This document shows positions 18,454 through 28,466 of a stretch of 64,000 nt of DNA, one piece after another. Made by a program: the position numbers and the translations under genes. Each line of letters starts with the position of its first letter. The stretch's first letter is position 1. The stretch lies in the NCBI RefSeq assembly GCF_003217475.1, contig NZ_QJSP01000017.1, positions 59,760-123,759 of the forward strand. The letters run 5' to 3'. The stretch is from Williamsia limnetica. GTDB taxonomy: Bacteria; Actinomycetota; Actinomycetes; Mycobacteriales; Mycobacteriaceae. The notes beneath the pieces were generated by a model. That model was given only the letters and a program-made list of their open reading frames with translations, was not told the origin of the DNA and ran no database searches.

Positions 18454-20193
18454 TCAGCGATTCGCGACGATGGTGGCCACGGCGGTATCGGAGGCGACCT
18501 CGGTCGCTTCACCGGTGAAGCGGTCCCGGATCTCGACCGTCCCGTTCGCCCAGCCACGGCCGACCACGACCACCACCGGCATCCCGAGCAGTTCGGCGTC
18601 CTTGAACTTGACGCCGGGCGAGGCCTTACGGTCATCGATCAACACCGAGAAACCGGCGGCATCGAGGTCTGCGGCCAGGGAACGGGCGCCGCTCCAAGCA
18701 CCCTCGTCCTTGTTCGCGATCACGAGGTGGACGTCGAACGGCGCCACCTCTTTCGGCCAGCGCAGCCCCTTGTCGTCGTGGTGCTGTTCGGCGATCACCG
18801 CGACCATCCGCGACACCCCGACCCCATAGGAGCCCTGGATGAGCCGTACCGGTTTTCCGTTCTCGCCCAGCACGCCGACGTCGAACGCATCGGTGTATTT
18901 GGTGCCCAATTGGAAGATGTGACCGATCTCGATACCGCGGGCGGTCACCAGGGTCCCGGCCCCGTCCGGCGAGGGATCACCGTCACGCACTTCGGCGGCC
19001 TCGATGGTGCCGTCGGGTTCGAAATCGCGACCCGCCACCAAGTCCACGACATGTTTGCCCGGCGCGTCGGCTCCGGTTATCCATGCGGTTCCGTCGACGA
19101 TTCGCGGGTCGACCAAATAGCGGACACCGTTGTCCTGCAGGCCCTTCGGACCGATGTAACCGCGGACCAGAAAGCTGTTTTTCGCGAAGTCGGCGTCGGT
19201 GATGAGCTCGACTGCGGCAGGTTCGACCGCCGCCTCGAGGCGCTTGAAGTCGACCTCGCGGTCTCCCGGGACACCGATCGCGAGGAGCTCTTCCTCACCG
19301 CCCGGACTGCGGAGCTTGACGACCACGTTCTTGAGCGTGTCCGCGGCGGTGAAACCACGGTCCGGGAACGTCTCCTGCGCCCACGCGACGAGGGTGTCGA
19401 TGGTCGGGGTGTCGCCGGTGTCGTGGACGGCCGCCGCAGGTAGCCCCTCGATGGGCAGTGCGGGCGGTGCCGGGGTGATGACGGCTTCGACGTTGGCGGC
19501 GTAACCCGATTCGGGGCTGCGCACATAGGTGTCCTCGCCGACTTCGCTCTCGGCGAGGAACTCCTCGGATGCACTGCCGCCCATCGCACCTGACGTGGCG
19601 GCGACGATGACGTACTTCACCTGCAACCGGCGAAAGATCTCCTGGTATGCCTCGCGGTGGGCGTCGTACGACGCCTTGGAGCCATCGATGTCGAGGTCGA
19701 AGGAGTACGAGTCCTTCATGATGAACTCGCGGCCCCGGAGGATGCCTGCCCGAGGGCGCTCTTCGTCGCGGTACTTGGTCTGGATCTGGTACAGAGTCAC
19801 CGGGAGGTCTTTGTACGAGGAGTATTCGCCCTTGACCAACTGCGCGAACAACTCCTCGTGGGTGGGCCCGAGCAGCATGTCCGCGCCCTTGCGGTCCTTG
19901 AGGCGGAACAGTGCGTCCCCGTACTCCGTCCACCGGCCGGTGACGTCGTACGGTTCGCGGGGCAACAGTGCGGGCAGCGATATCTCCTGGCCGCCGATGT
20001 TGTTCATCTCTTCGCGCACCACATCTTCGACGCGGCGCAGTACCTTCAGGCCAAGTGGTAGCCAGCTGTAGACACCTGGTGCGACGCGGCGCACGTATCC
20101 CGCCCGGACCAACAGCTTGTGGCTGGGTACCTCGGCGTCCGCGGGGTCATCGCGCAGGGTGCGCAGGAACAGGGTCGACATGCGTGTGATCAC
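18454..20193 (-). CDS. proS: prolyl-tRNA synthetase
   Basis: ProS charges tRNA-Pro. The 579-aa class II synthetase starts [20 protein letters not shown], and shows motif 2 ([20 protein letters not shown]), motif 3 near the end ([17 protein letters not shown]), and the bacterial editing insertion between them. GTG at 20193 gives the MITRMS opening of mycobacterial ProS; the open frame to 20505 is antisense to yaaA and not real. The anticodon-binding domain ends at ATIVANR. Confidence 0.96.
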   Translation of the reverse strand: MITRMSTLFLRTLRDDPADAEVPSHKLLVRAGYVRRVAPGVYSWLPLGLKVLRRVEDVVREEMNNIGGQEISLPALLPREPYDVTGRWTEYGDALFRLKDRKGADMLLGPTHEELFAQLVKGEYSSYKDLPVTLYQIQTKYRDEERPRAGILRGREFIMKDSYSFDLDIDGSKASYDAHREAYQEIFRRLQVKYVIVAATSGAMGGSASEEFLAESEVGEDTYVRSPESGYAANVEAVITPAPPALPIEGLPAAAVHDTGDTPTIDTLVAWAQETFPDRGFTAADTLKNVVVKLRSPGGEEELLAIGVPGDREVDFKRLEAAVEPAAVELITDADFAKNSFLVRGYIGPKGLQDNGVRYLVDPRIVDGTAWITGADAPGKHVVDLVAGRDFEPDGTIEAAEVRDGDPSPDGAGTLVTARGIEIGHIFQLGTKYTDAFDVGVLGENGKPVRLIQGSYGVGVSRMVAVIAEQHHDDKGLRWPKEVAPFDVHLVIANKDEGAWSGARSLAADLDAAGFSVLIDDRKASPGVKFKDAELLGMPVVVVVGRGWANGTVEIRDRFTGEATEVASDTAVATIVANR

Positions 20194-20253
20194 GACTGTC
20201 ACCTTAACGCCGCCTCCGGCGCCACCTCTCCGCGGCGGCAGGTGGGCGCGCGA

Positions 20254-20259
20254 TACGGT
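20254..20259 (+). promoter_or_regulatory. candidate -10 element of yaaA
   Basis: TACGGT fits TANNNT and ends 7 nt before the GTG at 20267. There is no ribosome-binding site, so a leaderless transcript is likely. Confidence 0.35.
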
Positions 20260-20266
20260 TCTGGAT

Positions 20267-21010
20267 GTGTTGATCGTGCTGCCTCCCTCCGAGACCAAGG
20301 CCGAGGGTGGCCGCGGCGCCGCCCTCGACCTCGACCAGTTGTCGCTGCCCACCCTGACCCCGATCCGGCGCAAGCTCGCGGACGCGCTGGTGACGCTCGC
20401 CGCCGACAGTGAGGCAAGCCAGCAGGCGCTCGGTCTCGGGGTGTCCCAGATCGCCGAGATCGAGCGGAATGCGCAGTTGTGGTCGTCGCCGACCCGCCCC
20501 GCCATCGAGCGCTACACCGGCGTGCTGTTCGATGCGCTGGATCACTCGACGTTGACGAGGGCATCGAAAACCAAGGCCTCCGAACGACTGGCCGTCGGCT
20601 CGGCACTGTTCGGGGTCGTGCGTGCGACTGATCCGATCCCGGCATATCGCCTGTCTTCGGGCTCCAAGCTGCCGGGGATGGGCACCCTCGCGTCGGTGTG
20701 GAAGCCCGCACTCACCGACGCACTGACCGCTCTCGGCGAAGACGTCGTCATCGACCTGCGCTCGGGTGGTTACCAGCAACTCGGGCCGCTGCCCGGTGCG
20801 ATCACGGTGACCGTCCTGACGGAAGGGCCGACGGGTGCCCGGACGGTGGTGAGCCACTTCAACAAGCACCACAAGGGCATTCTCGCGCGATCGCTCGTCA
20901 GCTCCCGTCGACAGATCCGGGATGTGAACTCTCTCGCCGCGACCGCCACCGCGGGGGGCCAACGAGCCGAGGTCGCCTCAGATCACGAGCTGATCATCCT
21001 GACCGACTGA
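20267..21010 (+). CDS. yaaA: YaaA/DUF328 peroxide-stress protein
   Basis: The 247-aa cytosolic protein of the YaaA family begins [15 protein letters not shown], the family signature. It also has [36 protein letters not shown] and the C-terminal [13 protein letters not shown]. coli YaaA lowers free iron during hydrogen peroxide stress and binds DNA; that role is assumed here. GTG at 20267 removes an N-terminal extension that is antisense to proS. The gene is divergent from proS and converges on the efflux gene with a 7-nt gap. Confidence 0.9.
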   Translation: MLIVLPPSETKAEGGRGAALDLDQLSLPTLTPIRRKLADALVTLAADSEASQQALGLGVSQIAEIERNAQLWSSPTRPAIERYTGVLFDALDHSTLTRASKTKASERLAVGSALFGVVRATDPIPAYRLSSGSKLPGMGTLASVWKPALTDALTALGEDVVIDLRSGGYQQLGPLPGAITVTVLTEGPTGARTVVSHFNKHHKGILARSLVSSRRQIRDVNSLAATATAGGQRAEVASDHELIILTD

Positions 21011-21017
21011 CGTCGGG

Positions 21018-22523
21018 CTAGGCAGTGAGGTCGTCCGGGTCGATCGAGGTGTGGGCGGTCTCTTGTGCCGCCTGCCCCTCTGCGATCTCCTCGGGGGTGA
21101 AGCGCATGAACACGACGACGATTCCCGCGGCCACGGCAATCAGTGCACAACAGATGAAAGCCAGTCCGTAACCGCTCGCCAGCGCGTCCAACTCCAGGTC
21201 GTTCATCTGATCCACCGGACCGGTGACGCCGCCTTCGGACAGGGTCCTGCTGGTCACCATCGCGCCGACCGCGACCAGGGCGACCGCACCTCCGAGGTTC
21301 TGGGCGACCTGTGCCAGTGCCGTGAGCGGGCCGATCTCCGTCGGCCCGACACCGGCCACAACGGACAGGGTCAGCGGGATCACCGCGAAGCCGACCCCTG
21401 CACCGATGACGATGACCGGGAAGAGGATGTGAGGGAAGTAGGCAGGTGCATCCCGGGCGATGCTCGCCGCGTAGCCGCAACCGGCACAAACGATCGCACC
21501 GCCTGCCAGCACCAGCCAGCGCGGCTGGAAGCGCAACGCGAGTTTGGAGGCGATCGCGGCAGCGGTACCGAGCCCGAAGGCGAACGGGACGACGGCCAGA
21601 CCGCTCTGGATGGGTGAGTACTTCAAGATGCCCTGCAGATACAGCGAGATGAACACCGCCATGCACATGATGATGGCGCCCGCGAGCAGGATGGCCACCA
21701 GCGCGGCGACGCGGCTTCCGTTCTGGAACAAGGAGAAGGGCAGAATCGGATTGTCCGCATGTCGCTCGACCATCACGAAGGCAAGGAGCGAGGCCAGGCC
21801 GATGACGAGGGGGACCACGACGAGGGGCCGCAGCCAGCCGCCGGGGCCCTCGTTCACCGCCAGCACCACCAGCGTGCAGCCGAGGGTTGCCAGGACGGCG
21901 CCACGGACATCCAGCGGCAACCTCTCCCCCTGGGATTCCCTGAGATACATCACCGCACCTGCGACGACGATCACGCCGATCGGCACGTTGATGAGGAACA
22001 CCAGACGCCACGACAGTTCGGTGAGGACGCCACCTGCGATGAGGCCGGCGACAGATCCGATACCCGTCATCGCCGCATAGACCGCGAAGGCCTGGTTGCG
22101 GGGTTTTCCGGGGGCAAAGGTGGTGGCGACCAGCGCCATCGCAGTGGGCGCCGCAACCGCCGCGGCAGCGCCCTGGAGAGCCCTGCCCACGATCAGGCTG
22201 ATCGGATCCCAGGCCAGACCACAGAGCAAGGACGTGAGGGTGAACGCAGCGACGCCGGCGACGAACATCCGTTTGCGACCGAAGGTGTCCCCGAGGCGGC
22301 CACCGAGGAGCATCAGCCCACCGAACGCCAACACGTAGGCGGTGATCACCCAGGCACCCGCGCTGTCAGAGAGCCCGAGGGCGTTCTGGATTCGTGGCAG
22401 GGCGAGCGCGGCGACGGTCCCGTCGAGGACGACCAGCAGCTGCATCCCGCCGAGGACGACGATCTGAGGTCCCCAGACGCGTGTCTGGCCGACCTCAGCA
22501 GCCATGTGCGTCGGTGGAGTCAT
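21018..22523 (-). CDS. efpA: MFS transporter of the DHA2 (14-TM) class, EfpA-like
   Basis: The 501-aa integral membrane protein has about 14 hydrophobic segments. Drug:H+ antiporter motifs are present: LDGTVAALALPRIQ (motif D1), GGRLGDTFGRKRMF (motif A) and GIGSVAGLIAGGVLT (motif C). Position between proS and cysG matches M. tuberculosis efpA (Rv2846c), an essential exporter linked to lipids and drugs. I use the ATG at 22523; a TTG two codons upstream is possible. The C-terminus is a short acidic cytosolic tail. Confidence 0.82.
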   Translation of the reverse strand: MTPPTHMAAEVGQTRVWGPQIVVLGGMQLLVVLDGTVAALALPRIQNALGLSDSAGAWVITAYVLAFGGLMLLGGRLGDTFGRKRMFVAGVAAFTLTSLLCGLAWDPISLIVGRALQGAAAAVAAPTAMALVATTFAPGKPRNQAFAVYAAMTGIGSVAGLIAGGVLTELSWRLVFLINVPIGVIVVAGAVMYLRESQGERLPLDVRGAVLATLGCTLVVLAVNEGPGGWLRPLVVVPLVIGLASLLAFVMVERHADNPILPFSLFQNGSRVAALVAILLAGAIIMCMAVFISLYLQGILKYSPIQSGLAVVPFAFGLGTAAAIASKLALRFQPRWLVLAGGAIVCAGCGYAASIARDAPAYFPHILFPVIVIGAGVGFAVIPLTLSVVAGVGPTEIGPLTALAQVAQNLGGAVALVAVGAMVTSRTLSEGGVTGPVDQMNDLELDALASGYGLAFICCALIAVAAGIVVVFMRFTPEEIAEGQAAQETAHTSIDPDDLTA

Positions 22524-22577
22524 GGGCAACGACGCTACCGTCGTCGGACCGCCATGTCACAATCACGCTTGTCACGG

Positions 22578-23864
22578 TCATGGTCGCGCATACCCCGTAC
22601 TCCCCGACTCCCCGTCGAATCCGGCCACGGGACCGATGACCACGATGGCGGGCGGACGCACGTTCTGGGTCCGGGCATCGACCGCGGCCCGCGCCAGCGT
22701 CGATCGGACAAGTCGTTGGCTACCCAGGGTCGCGTTCTCGATGATCGCGACCGGCAGATCATCTGGGCGACCGCCGTCGATCAGCGCCGAGGTGAACACG
22801 TCGAGGCGTTCGACCGCCATCATGAGCACGATGGTGCCGCGCATCTGCGCAAGGGCCTGCCAGTTCACCAGCGAATCGGGGTGGCCGGGCGGTATGTGAC
22901 CGGACACCACCACCACCTCATGCGTGACGCCGCGATGGGTGACCGGTATCCCGGCCGCCGAAGGCCCTGCGATCGCGCTCGTGATCCCCGGCACCACGGT
23001 GACCGGGACCCCGGCCGCCACACAGGCTTCCAGCTCTTCGAATCCGCGCCCGTAGACGTAAGGGTCGCCGCCCTTGAACCGGACCACGAACTTACCCGCC
23101 TTGGCCCGGTCCACGAGGACCTCGTTGATGGCCTCCTGCTTCATCGCCCGCCCGTACGGCACCTTCGCGGCATCGATGATCTCGACGTGGGGTCCGAGTT
23201 CGGCCAGCAGCGCCGGTGGAGCCAGCCGATCGGCGACGACGACGTCGGCCGCAGCAAGCAGTCGGCGGCCGCGGACGGTGATCAGATCAGGGTCACCCGG
23301 ACCACCGCCGACCAACGCGACGCCCGGTGGGTGGGGTTCACGCGCGGCGGCTTCGAGACCCGCAGCTCCCAATTCTCCCCCGCCGAGTGCCTGCCCGATC
23401 GCAGTGCGCACGGCCGCGGAACGACGATGATCGCCCGCGGCGAGGACCCCGATCCGGAGTCGGTCGTGACTCAGCGACGCCGGGGTGACCGCTGTTCCGT
23501 ATCTGGCGTCGTCAGCGCGGACGCAGAAGATCCGGCGCGATTCGGCCTCGGCGACGACCGCGGCATTGACTTCTGCGTCGTCGGTGCACGCAAGGGCATA
23601 CCAGGCACCTTCGAGATCACCGTCGCGGTAACCCCGTGTGTACAACGTGATGTTCGGGAACGACTCGACCGTCGGCGTCGCCACCGGCGCGATCACATGG
23701 ATGTCGGCCCCGCTGTCGGCCAGGGTGGGCAGTCGGCGCTGCACCACCGAGCCCGCACCGACGATCACCACCTTTCGGCCGGTGAGCTCGAGACCTACCA
23801 GGTAGTGATGGTCCCCGGAGCCCTCGGAACTCGGCTGCACTGGGCCTGACTGAGGCTTCGACAT
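22578..23864 (-). CDS. cysG: siroheme/uroporphyrinogen methyltransferase (CysG-like, CobA domain)
   Basis: This 428-aa two-domain enzyme has an N-terminal Rossmann domain of precorrin-2 dehydrogenase/ferrochelatase type (GRKVVIVGAGSVVQRRLPTL). A C-terminal SAM-dependent uroporphyrinogen-III methyltransferase domain follows (VALVGGGPGDPDLITVRG; VVRFKGGDPYVYGRGFEE; VPGITSAIAGPSAAGIPVTHR). It makes precorrin-2 for siroheme and cobalamin. The dehydrogenase helical part looks short. It lies downstream of cobB and cobO on the same strand, across a 174-nt gap (23865-24038) with no gene. Confidence 0.93.
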   Translation of the reverse strand: MSKPQSGPVQPSSEGSGDHHYLVGLELTGRKVVIVGAGSVVQRRLPTLADSGADIHVIAPVATPTVESFPNITLYTRGYRDGDLEGAWYALACTDDAEVNAAVVAEAESRRIFCVRADDARYGTAVTPASLSHDRLRIGVLAAGDHRRSAAVRTAIGQALGGGELGAAGLEAAAREPHPPGVALVGGGPGDPDLITVRGRRLLAAADVVVADRLAPPALLAELGPHVEIIDAAKVPYGRAMKQEAINEVLVDRAKAGKFVVRFKGGDPYVYGRGFEELEACVAAGVPVTVVPGITSAIAGPSAAGIPVTHRGVTHEVVVVSGHIPPGHPDSLVNWQALAQMRGTIVLMMAVERLDVFTSALIDGGRPDDLPVAIIENATLGSQRLVRSTLARAAVDARTQNVRPPAIVVIGPVAGFDGESGSTGYARP

Positions 23865-24038
23865 GGGTAGACCGTACCCACGCGGCGTCGGCTCACCGCG
23901 ATGGCACTCTCGCCCGGTCCGCGAACCGATTGCGCGTCCCCCCGCAGAAGCCCGACCCGTGCCCTCATAGGAGTGACATTCACCACCGCAACCAGGCTGT
24001 CCGCCAACCTGTCCCGCACCATGATGGCCACCCGCGCC

Positions 24039-25451
24039 TCACCGGGAGGAAACGCGGTCGACCACTTTCCGGGCCGCCCGAACGAAGCGGGCCACACCCT
24101 CGGGGTGAGCGGCAGGATGGGTGTGCAGATACGACGCATGCACGCGTCCTGCTGTCCAACCCTCCGTCTGCGCCATGCCTTCCCGGCGCCAGCCCCACGC
24201 CGACGGCGTCGACCCGTCCAAGGCGGTGACGGTTGTCCGATGGAACTCGTGCCCTCGCATCCGCATACCGGCGTCGAAGAGGATCGAATCGGTGAGAGCG
24301 ACGGCGTCGCGGTAACCGAGGGTCAGGGTTTTCCCGAATGTTGCTCGCAGCGGCAGGATTCCGGCCATCGTATGGTCGTCGAGGCTCTGCGCGAGGTACA
24401 GCAGACCGGCACATTCTGCATGTATGGGTATCCCTGCGCCCGCGGCTGCGCGAAGCTGGGTCAGCAGGCGACGGTTGGCGGCAAGCGCTGCGGCGTGCTC
24501 TTCCGGAAAGCCTCCTCCGATCACCACGGCGCCACAATCGGCGGGCAACAGATCACCGAGCGGGTCGAATGGCACCACCTCGGCACCCGCTGCGGTGAGC
24601 AACTCGGTGTGCTCGGCGTAGCCGAAGGTGAATGCCGCACCGGCGGCGACTGCCACAACGGGCGGCGGACCGCTGTACTCGTCGTGGTCGGCGCCGACCT
24701 CCAGAGCCGGTGTCCATACCGGACCGCTTCGGCCTGCACCGATGTCCGCGGCCGCCACGATGGCGGGCAGATCCACAGAGCCGCCGATCAACTCGGTCAT
24801 GGCGTCGATGGCTGCGAGCGCTTCGGGACCACGTTCGGCCGCGGGGATGAGCCCGAGGTGCCGGGATGGGACGGCCATACTCGCGTTCCGCGGCACCGCT
24901 CCGAACACGTCGAGCCCGGCCCGTGCGCACGCCTGCCGCAGGACGAACTCATGCCGCGGTGAACCGACCCGGTTGAGGATCACTCCCCGGATGTCGATAC
25001 CGGGGTCGAAGCTGACGAAACCGTGCAGGATCGCAGCCAGACTCTGACTGTGTCCGGCGGCGTCGACGACCAAGATCACCGGGGCGCCGAGCAGTGCTGC
25101 CACCTGGGCTGTCGAACCCGGTGCGACCGCCGGCATGTGCTCTTCGGTGATGCGGCCGTCGAACAGACCCATCACGCCTTCCACCACCGCGATGTCGCAG
25201 CCTGCGCTGCCTGAACGATAGAGCGGACCGATCAGGTCCTCGCCGACGAGTACGGGGTCGAGATTGCGACCCGGCCTTCCGGCAGCGAGTCCGTGATATC
25301 CGGGATCTATGTAGTCGGGGCCGACCTTGAACGGCGCCACCCGGTGCCCGGACCGCGCCAGCGCACCGATCAGACCGGTGGTGACGGTGGTCTTGCCGCT
25401 GCCGGAAGACGGCGCCGCGATGACCACTGCCGGTGGCGCGCCGCTCACCAC
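24039..25451 (-). CDS. cobB: cobyrinate a,c-diamide synthase
   Basis: The enzyme amidates the a and c side chains of (hydrogeno)byrinic acid using glutamine and ATP. The 470-aa protein has an N-terminal dethiobiotin-synthetase-like ATPase (APSSGSGKTTVTTG, 13-26; FKVGPDYIDPGYH) and a C-terminal class I glutamine amidotransferase domain (VVIGGGFPEEHAAAL; the nucleophile Cys in HAECAGLLYLAQ). GTG at 25451 overlaps the cobO stop (GTGA context), showing tight coupling. Confidence 0.94.
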   Translation of the reverse strand: MVSGAPPAVVIAAPSSGSGKTTVTTGLIGALARSGHRVAPFKVGPDYIDPGYHGLAAGRPGRNLDPVLVGEDLIGPLYRSGSAGCDIAVVEGVMGLFDGRITEEHMPAVAPGSTAQVAALLGAPVILVVDAAGHSQSLAAILHGFVSFDPGIDIRGVILNRVGSPRHEFVLRQACARAGLDVFGAVPRNASMAVPSRHLGLIPAAERGPEALAAIDAMTELIGGSVDLPAIVAAADIGAGRSGPVWTPALEVGADHDEYSGPPPVVAVAAGAAFTFGYAEHTELLTAAGAEVVPFDPLGDLLPADCGAVVIGGGFPEEHAAALAANRRLLTQLRAAAGAGIPIHAECAGLLYLAQSLDDHTMAGILPLRATFGKTLTLGYRDAVALTDSILFDAGMRMRGHEFHRTTVTALDGSTPSAWGWRREGMAQTEGWTAGRVHASYLHTHPAAHPEGVARFVRAARKVVDRVSSR

Positions 25452-26059
25452 TCGATGCCTCGCTGTCCCTTACGACCGGCGTCCATCGGGTGGCGGGTCT
25501 TGACCATCTCCGTCACCAGGTCGGCCGCATCGAGCAGTGCCGCCGGCGCTCGACGGCCTGTGATGACGACATGTTGTCTGCCCTCGCGTGCGCGCAGCAC
25601 CTCGACCACGTCGTCAACATCTATCCAGCCCCAGTTCAGGGGGTAGGTGAACTCGTCGAGCACATAGAACTGATGTGTTTGATCGATGATCCGGCGGCGG
25701 ATCTCGGCCCAGCCTTGCGCCGCCTGCTCCGCATGCTCGGTCTCCCCGCCCGCGTGTCGGATCCACGACCAGCCCTCGCCCATCTTGTGCCACTGCACGG
25801 GTGCCCCCTGGCCGGTCTCCTCGTGCAGTCGGCCGAGCGCGGTGAGGGCCGACTCTTCTCCGACCTTCCACTTCGCGCTCTTGACGAATTGGAAGACCCC
25901 GATGTCCAGACCCGCGTTCCAGGCCCGCATGGCCATGCCGAAGGCAGCTGTCGACTTCCCCTTGCCGTCGCCGGTGTGCACTGCGAGCACCGGCTGATTG
26001 CGTCTTGCCCTGGTGGTCAGACCGTCATCGGGGATGACCGATGGAACACCCTGCGGCAC
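25445..26059 (-). CDS. cobO: cob(I)yrinic acid a,c-diamide adenosyltransferase
   Basis: CobO/BtuR transfers the adenosyl group from ATP to reduced corrinoid. The 204-aa protein shows the P-loop variant HTGDGKGKSTAAFG (28-41), VKSAKWKVGEES, and FYVLDEFTYPLNWGWID. The GTG at 26059 is preceded by AAGGGAAA. It overlaps cobB downstream and follows the chelatase gene by 29 nt, too little for a cobalamin riboswitch. Control must come from farther upstream. Confidence 0.95.
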   Translation of the reverse strand: MPQGVPSVIPDDGLTTRARRNQPVLAVHTGDGKGKSTAAFGMAMRAWNAGLDIGVFQFVKSAKWKVGEESALTALGRLHEETGQGAPVQWHKMGEGWSWIRHAGGETEHAEQAAQGWAEIRRRIIDQTHQFYVLDEFTYPLNWGWIDVDDVVEVLRAREGRQHVVITGRRAPAALLDAADLVTEMVKTRHPMDAGRKGQRGIEW

Positions 26060-26088
26060 AATGTTTCCCTTCTGATGTGATCTTCACC

Positions 26089-28014
26089 TCACGCGGCGGA
26101 CCGGACCACGCCGGCAACTCCCCCGGCGGTCAGGTCTGCGATCTGCACACATTCTCCACCGAGTTGACCCGCAAGGACCCGAGCGAGGCCCAGTCGGACC
26201 ATTCCCTGTTCACAATCAATGACGATCGCCGAGGTCCCTTCACGCCGCAGACGGTCCGCCGCGGCGCCGGCGCGCGCGAGCGCCGCCGGTCCTGCGGTTG
26301 CTCGTCCGTCGGTCAGTACCACGACGATCGGACGCCGATTCGGCTCCTTGTGGCTGTTGCGCCGCACGACGTCCCGGGACGTGAGCAGTCCTTCGGCGAG
26401 TGGGGTCCGACCACCGGTGCGGAGCCCGGTCAGCCGGCGGACCGCGGCGTCGACCGAACGCGTCGGCGGCACCGTGATCTCGGCGCCCGCTCCGCGCATC
26501 GTCACCACGGCGACGCGATCGCGCCGTTGGTAGGAATCCCGGAGCATCGAGACCACCGCACCCGACACCGCGTCGAGGCGCTTTCGAGCAGTCATCGATC
26601 CGGACAGGTCGAGTACGAACACGACGAGGTTGCCCTCTTTGCCACGACGCAGGGCGCCGCGGATGTCCTCGGGCAACACCTGCAGCCTCGCGTTCTGACG
26701 CCGGGCGTGATTGTCGGCAGCGGCGAACACCGTTCCGACGAGGTGGATCCCGCTGCCGCCGTCCCGTACGGCGCGAACCGCCTGGCCGCGAATGCTCTGC
26801 GACGCAGACCGTCGCCCGGGTTCGCCGTTGCCGACGCCACGCACCTTCAGTGTCTTGACCGCTGCGCTGGCCGCAGTCGGCGCGAATCCCGGACCAGGAG
26901 GCGCCACGCCTCCGCCGCCGGGACCGTCGGGATCCGGATCAGGCTCTGGATCGGCCGGGGTATCCGATTGCGGCCCAGACGATTCTGCCGGGGTCCGGTC
27001 ATTCGACGGGTCGTGTTCTGGCGTCGAGTCCGGATCAGATCCTTCTGGCTCGCCCGATCGCGGAGGCTCGTCCGGAGCGCTTTGTTCGTCCGCCTTGTCC
27101 ATGGCCTCGTCGAGTTCTTGTTCGGTGAGACCGGGCTCGTCGAACGGGTCGCGTCGGCGGCGGTGGGGCAACGCCAATTCCACAGCGCGCCGCACGTCGA
27201 TGTCCTCGACACGATCCGCGCCCCGCCACGCCGCATGCGCGCGGGCGGTCCTGGCGACAACGAGGTCACCTCGCAGACCGTCGACCTCGAGTTCCAAACA
27301 CACGGCGGCGATTCTGCGCAGCTGGGCGGGCGGCAACTCGACGGAGTCCAGACCCGCTCGTGCTCGCCCGATCGCCGAGGCAATTGCCGCGTCCTGATCC
27401 GCGAACCCGGCCGCGAACCCGGCCGGGTCGTACTCGTACGCCAGCCGGCGCTCGATCACCGACACCCTGGTGGCAACTTCACGGGGCGCGGCGACGTCCA
27501 CCGCCAACCCGAACCGGTCGAGGAGTTGCGGTCGCAACTCCCCTTCCTCTGGATTCATCGTGCCGACGAGTACGAATCGGGCTGCCTGTGTGTGGGACAC
27601 CCCGTCGCGTTCGATGACGACGCGCCCCGTGGCGGCGGCGTCGAGTAAGACGTCGACCAGATGATCGGCCAGCAGATTGACCTCGTCGATGTAGAGAACG
27701 CCACCATCAGCAGTTGCCAGCAGACCCGGTGTGAACGCCTTCTCGCCCTCGGACAGGATCTTCTGCAGATCGAGGGACCCGATGACGCGGTCCTCGGTCG
27801 CACCGATCGGCAACTCCACAACCGTCGCCGAAGGCCCCGGTAACAACGGGCCGAGCGCGCGGACGACCGTCGTCTTGGCGGTCCCCTTCTCCCCTCGGAC
27901 CAGGACCCCACCGATCTCGGGGGCGATCGCGGAGAGGATCAGGGCGAGCTTGAGCTGCTCCTGCCCGACGACCGCGCTGAACGGAAAAGGCGTCTCAGCG
28001 ATGTGCGCCACCAC
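26089..28014 (-). CDS. magnesium/cobalt chelatase ATPase, ChlI-ChlD fusion
   Basis: This 641-aa fusion carries a full AAA+ ChlI-like domain: Walker [10 protein letters not shown] (41-49), [14 protein letters not shown] as Walker B, and sensor [19 protein letters not shown] Pro/Asp/Ser-rich linker (about residues 310-375) follows, then a ChlD-like von Willebrand A domain with the MIDAS motif DLSGSM near residue 470. Such proteins act with CobN for cobalt insertion in the aerobic B12 route, and the location beside cobO and cobB supports that. No CobN is in the window. GTG at 28014 overlaps the GNAT gene by 20 bp. Confidence 0.9.
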   Translation of the reverse strand: MVAHIAETPFPFSAVVGQEQLKLALILSAIAPEIGGVLVRGEKGTAKTTVVRALGPLLPGPSATVVELPIGATEDRVIGSLDLQKILSEGEKAFTPGLLATADGGVLYIDEVNLLADHLVDVLLDAAATGRVVIERDGVSHTQAARFVLVGTMNPEEGELRPQLLDRFGLAVDVAAPREVATRVSVIERRLAYEYDPAGFAAGFADQDAAIASAIGRARAGLDSVELPPAQLRRIAAVCLELEVDGLRGDLVVARTARAHAAWRGADRVEDIDVRRAVELALPHRRRRDPFDEPGLTEQELDEAMDKADEQSAPDEPPRSGEPEGSDPDSTPEHDPSNDRTPAESSGPQSDTPADPEPDPDPDGPGGGGVAPPGPGFAPTAASAAVKTLKVRGVGNGEPGRRSASQSIRGQAVRAVRDGGSGIHLVGTVFAAADNHARRQNARLQVLPEDIRGALRRGKEGNLVVFVLDLSGSMTARKRLDAVSGAVVSMLRDSYQRRDRVAVVTMRGAGAEITVPPTRSVDAAVRRLTGLRTGGRTPLAEGLLTSRDVVRRNSHKEPNRRPIVVVLTDGRATAGPAALARAGAAADRLRREGTSAIVIDCEQGMVRLGLARVLAGQLGGECVQIADLTAGGVAGVVRSAA

Positions 28015-28453
28015 GAATCATGGGTACGTGCGGGACACCGTCGAGCAGATGTTCCTCACCCTCGACGGTGAATCCGTGCTTGGCGTACATCTCGACGAGA
28101 TACGTCTGCGCATGGATGCGGCAGATGTCCGACCCGACATCGGCCAGAGCGGTCTGCAGCAACCGGGTGGTGTGTCCCTGGCCGCGATGTGAACGCTCGG
28201 TGCACAGCCGGCCGATCCGGTACGACTTGCCTCCGTCGTGCTCCTCGAGCAGACGCAGTGTGCTGATGATCTCACCGTCTTCCTCGAGCCACAGATGGCG
28301 CGTGTCCTGGTCGAGGTCACGTCCGTCGAGTTCGGAGTACGGGCACGATTGCTCGACGACGAACACCTCGACCCGCAGCTGCAAGATCTTGTACAGCGTC
28401 GACATGTCGATGTCCTGGGCCCAGTGACGGTGCAGGCTTGCAGTTGCGGTCAT
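27995..28453 (-). CDS. GNAT acetyltransferase, ElaA family
   Basis: The 152-aa protein is an ElaA-type N-acetyltransferase: [21 protein letters not shown], then the acetyl-CoA-binding [17 protein letters not shown] and [14 protein letters not shown]. Substrate is unknown. The ATG at 28453 is chosen since the frame upstream lies in the mqo 3' gap and gene end. It lies 13 nt after the mqo stop and overlaps the chelatase start, so mqo-GNAT-chelatase-cobO-cobB forms one probable transcript, as in mycobacteria. Confidence 0.87.
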   Translation of the reverse strand: MTATASLHRHWAQDIDMSTLYKILQLRVEVFVVEQSCPYSELDGRDLDQDTRHLWLEEDGEIISTLRLLEEHDGGKSYRIGRLCTERSHRGQGHTTRLLQTALADVGSDICRIHAQTYLVEMYAKHGFTVEGEEHLLDGVPHVPMIRGGAHR

Positions 28454-28466
28454 ATGCAAGTGCCTA

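Noticed and set aside
21759..23849. 696-aa plus-strand open frame over efpA and cysG
   Set aside because: It spans two clear minus-strand genes and their gap, has a His/Arg/Asp-rich composition typical of shadows, and shows no domain.
26060..26088. Cobalamin riboswitch before cobO
   Set aside because: The gap is only 29 nt, and no B12-box-like element was seen before the chelatase, cobQ or cysG genes.
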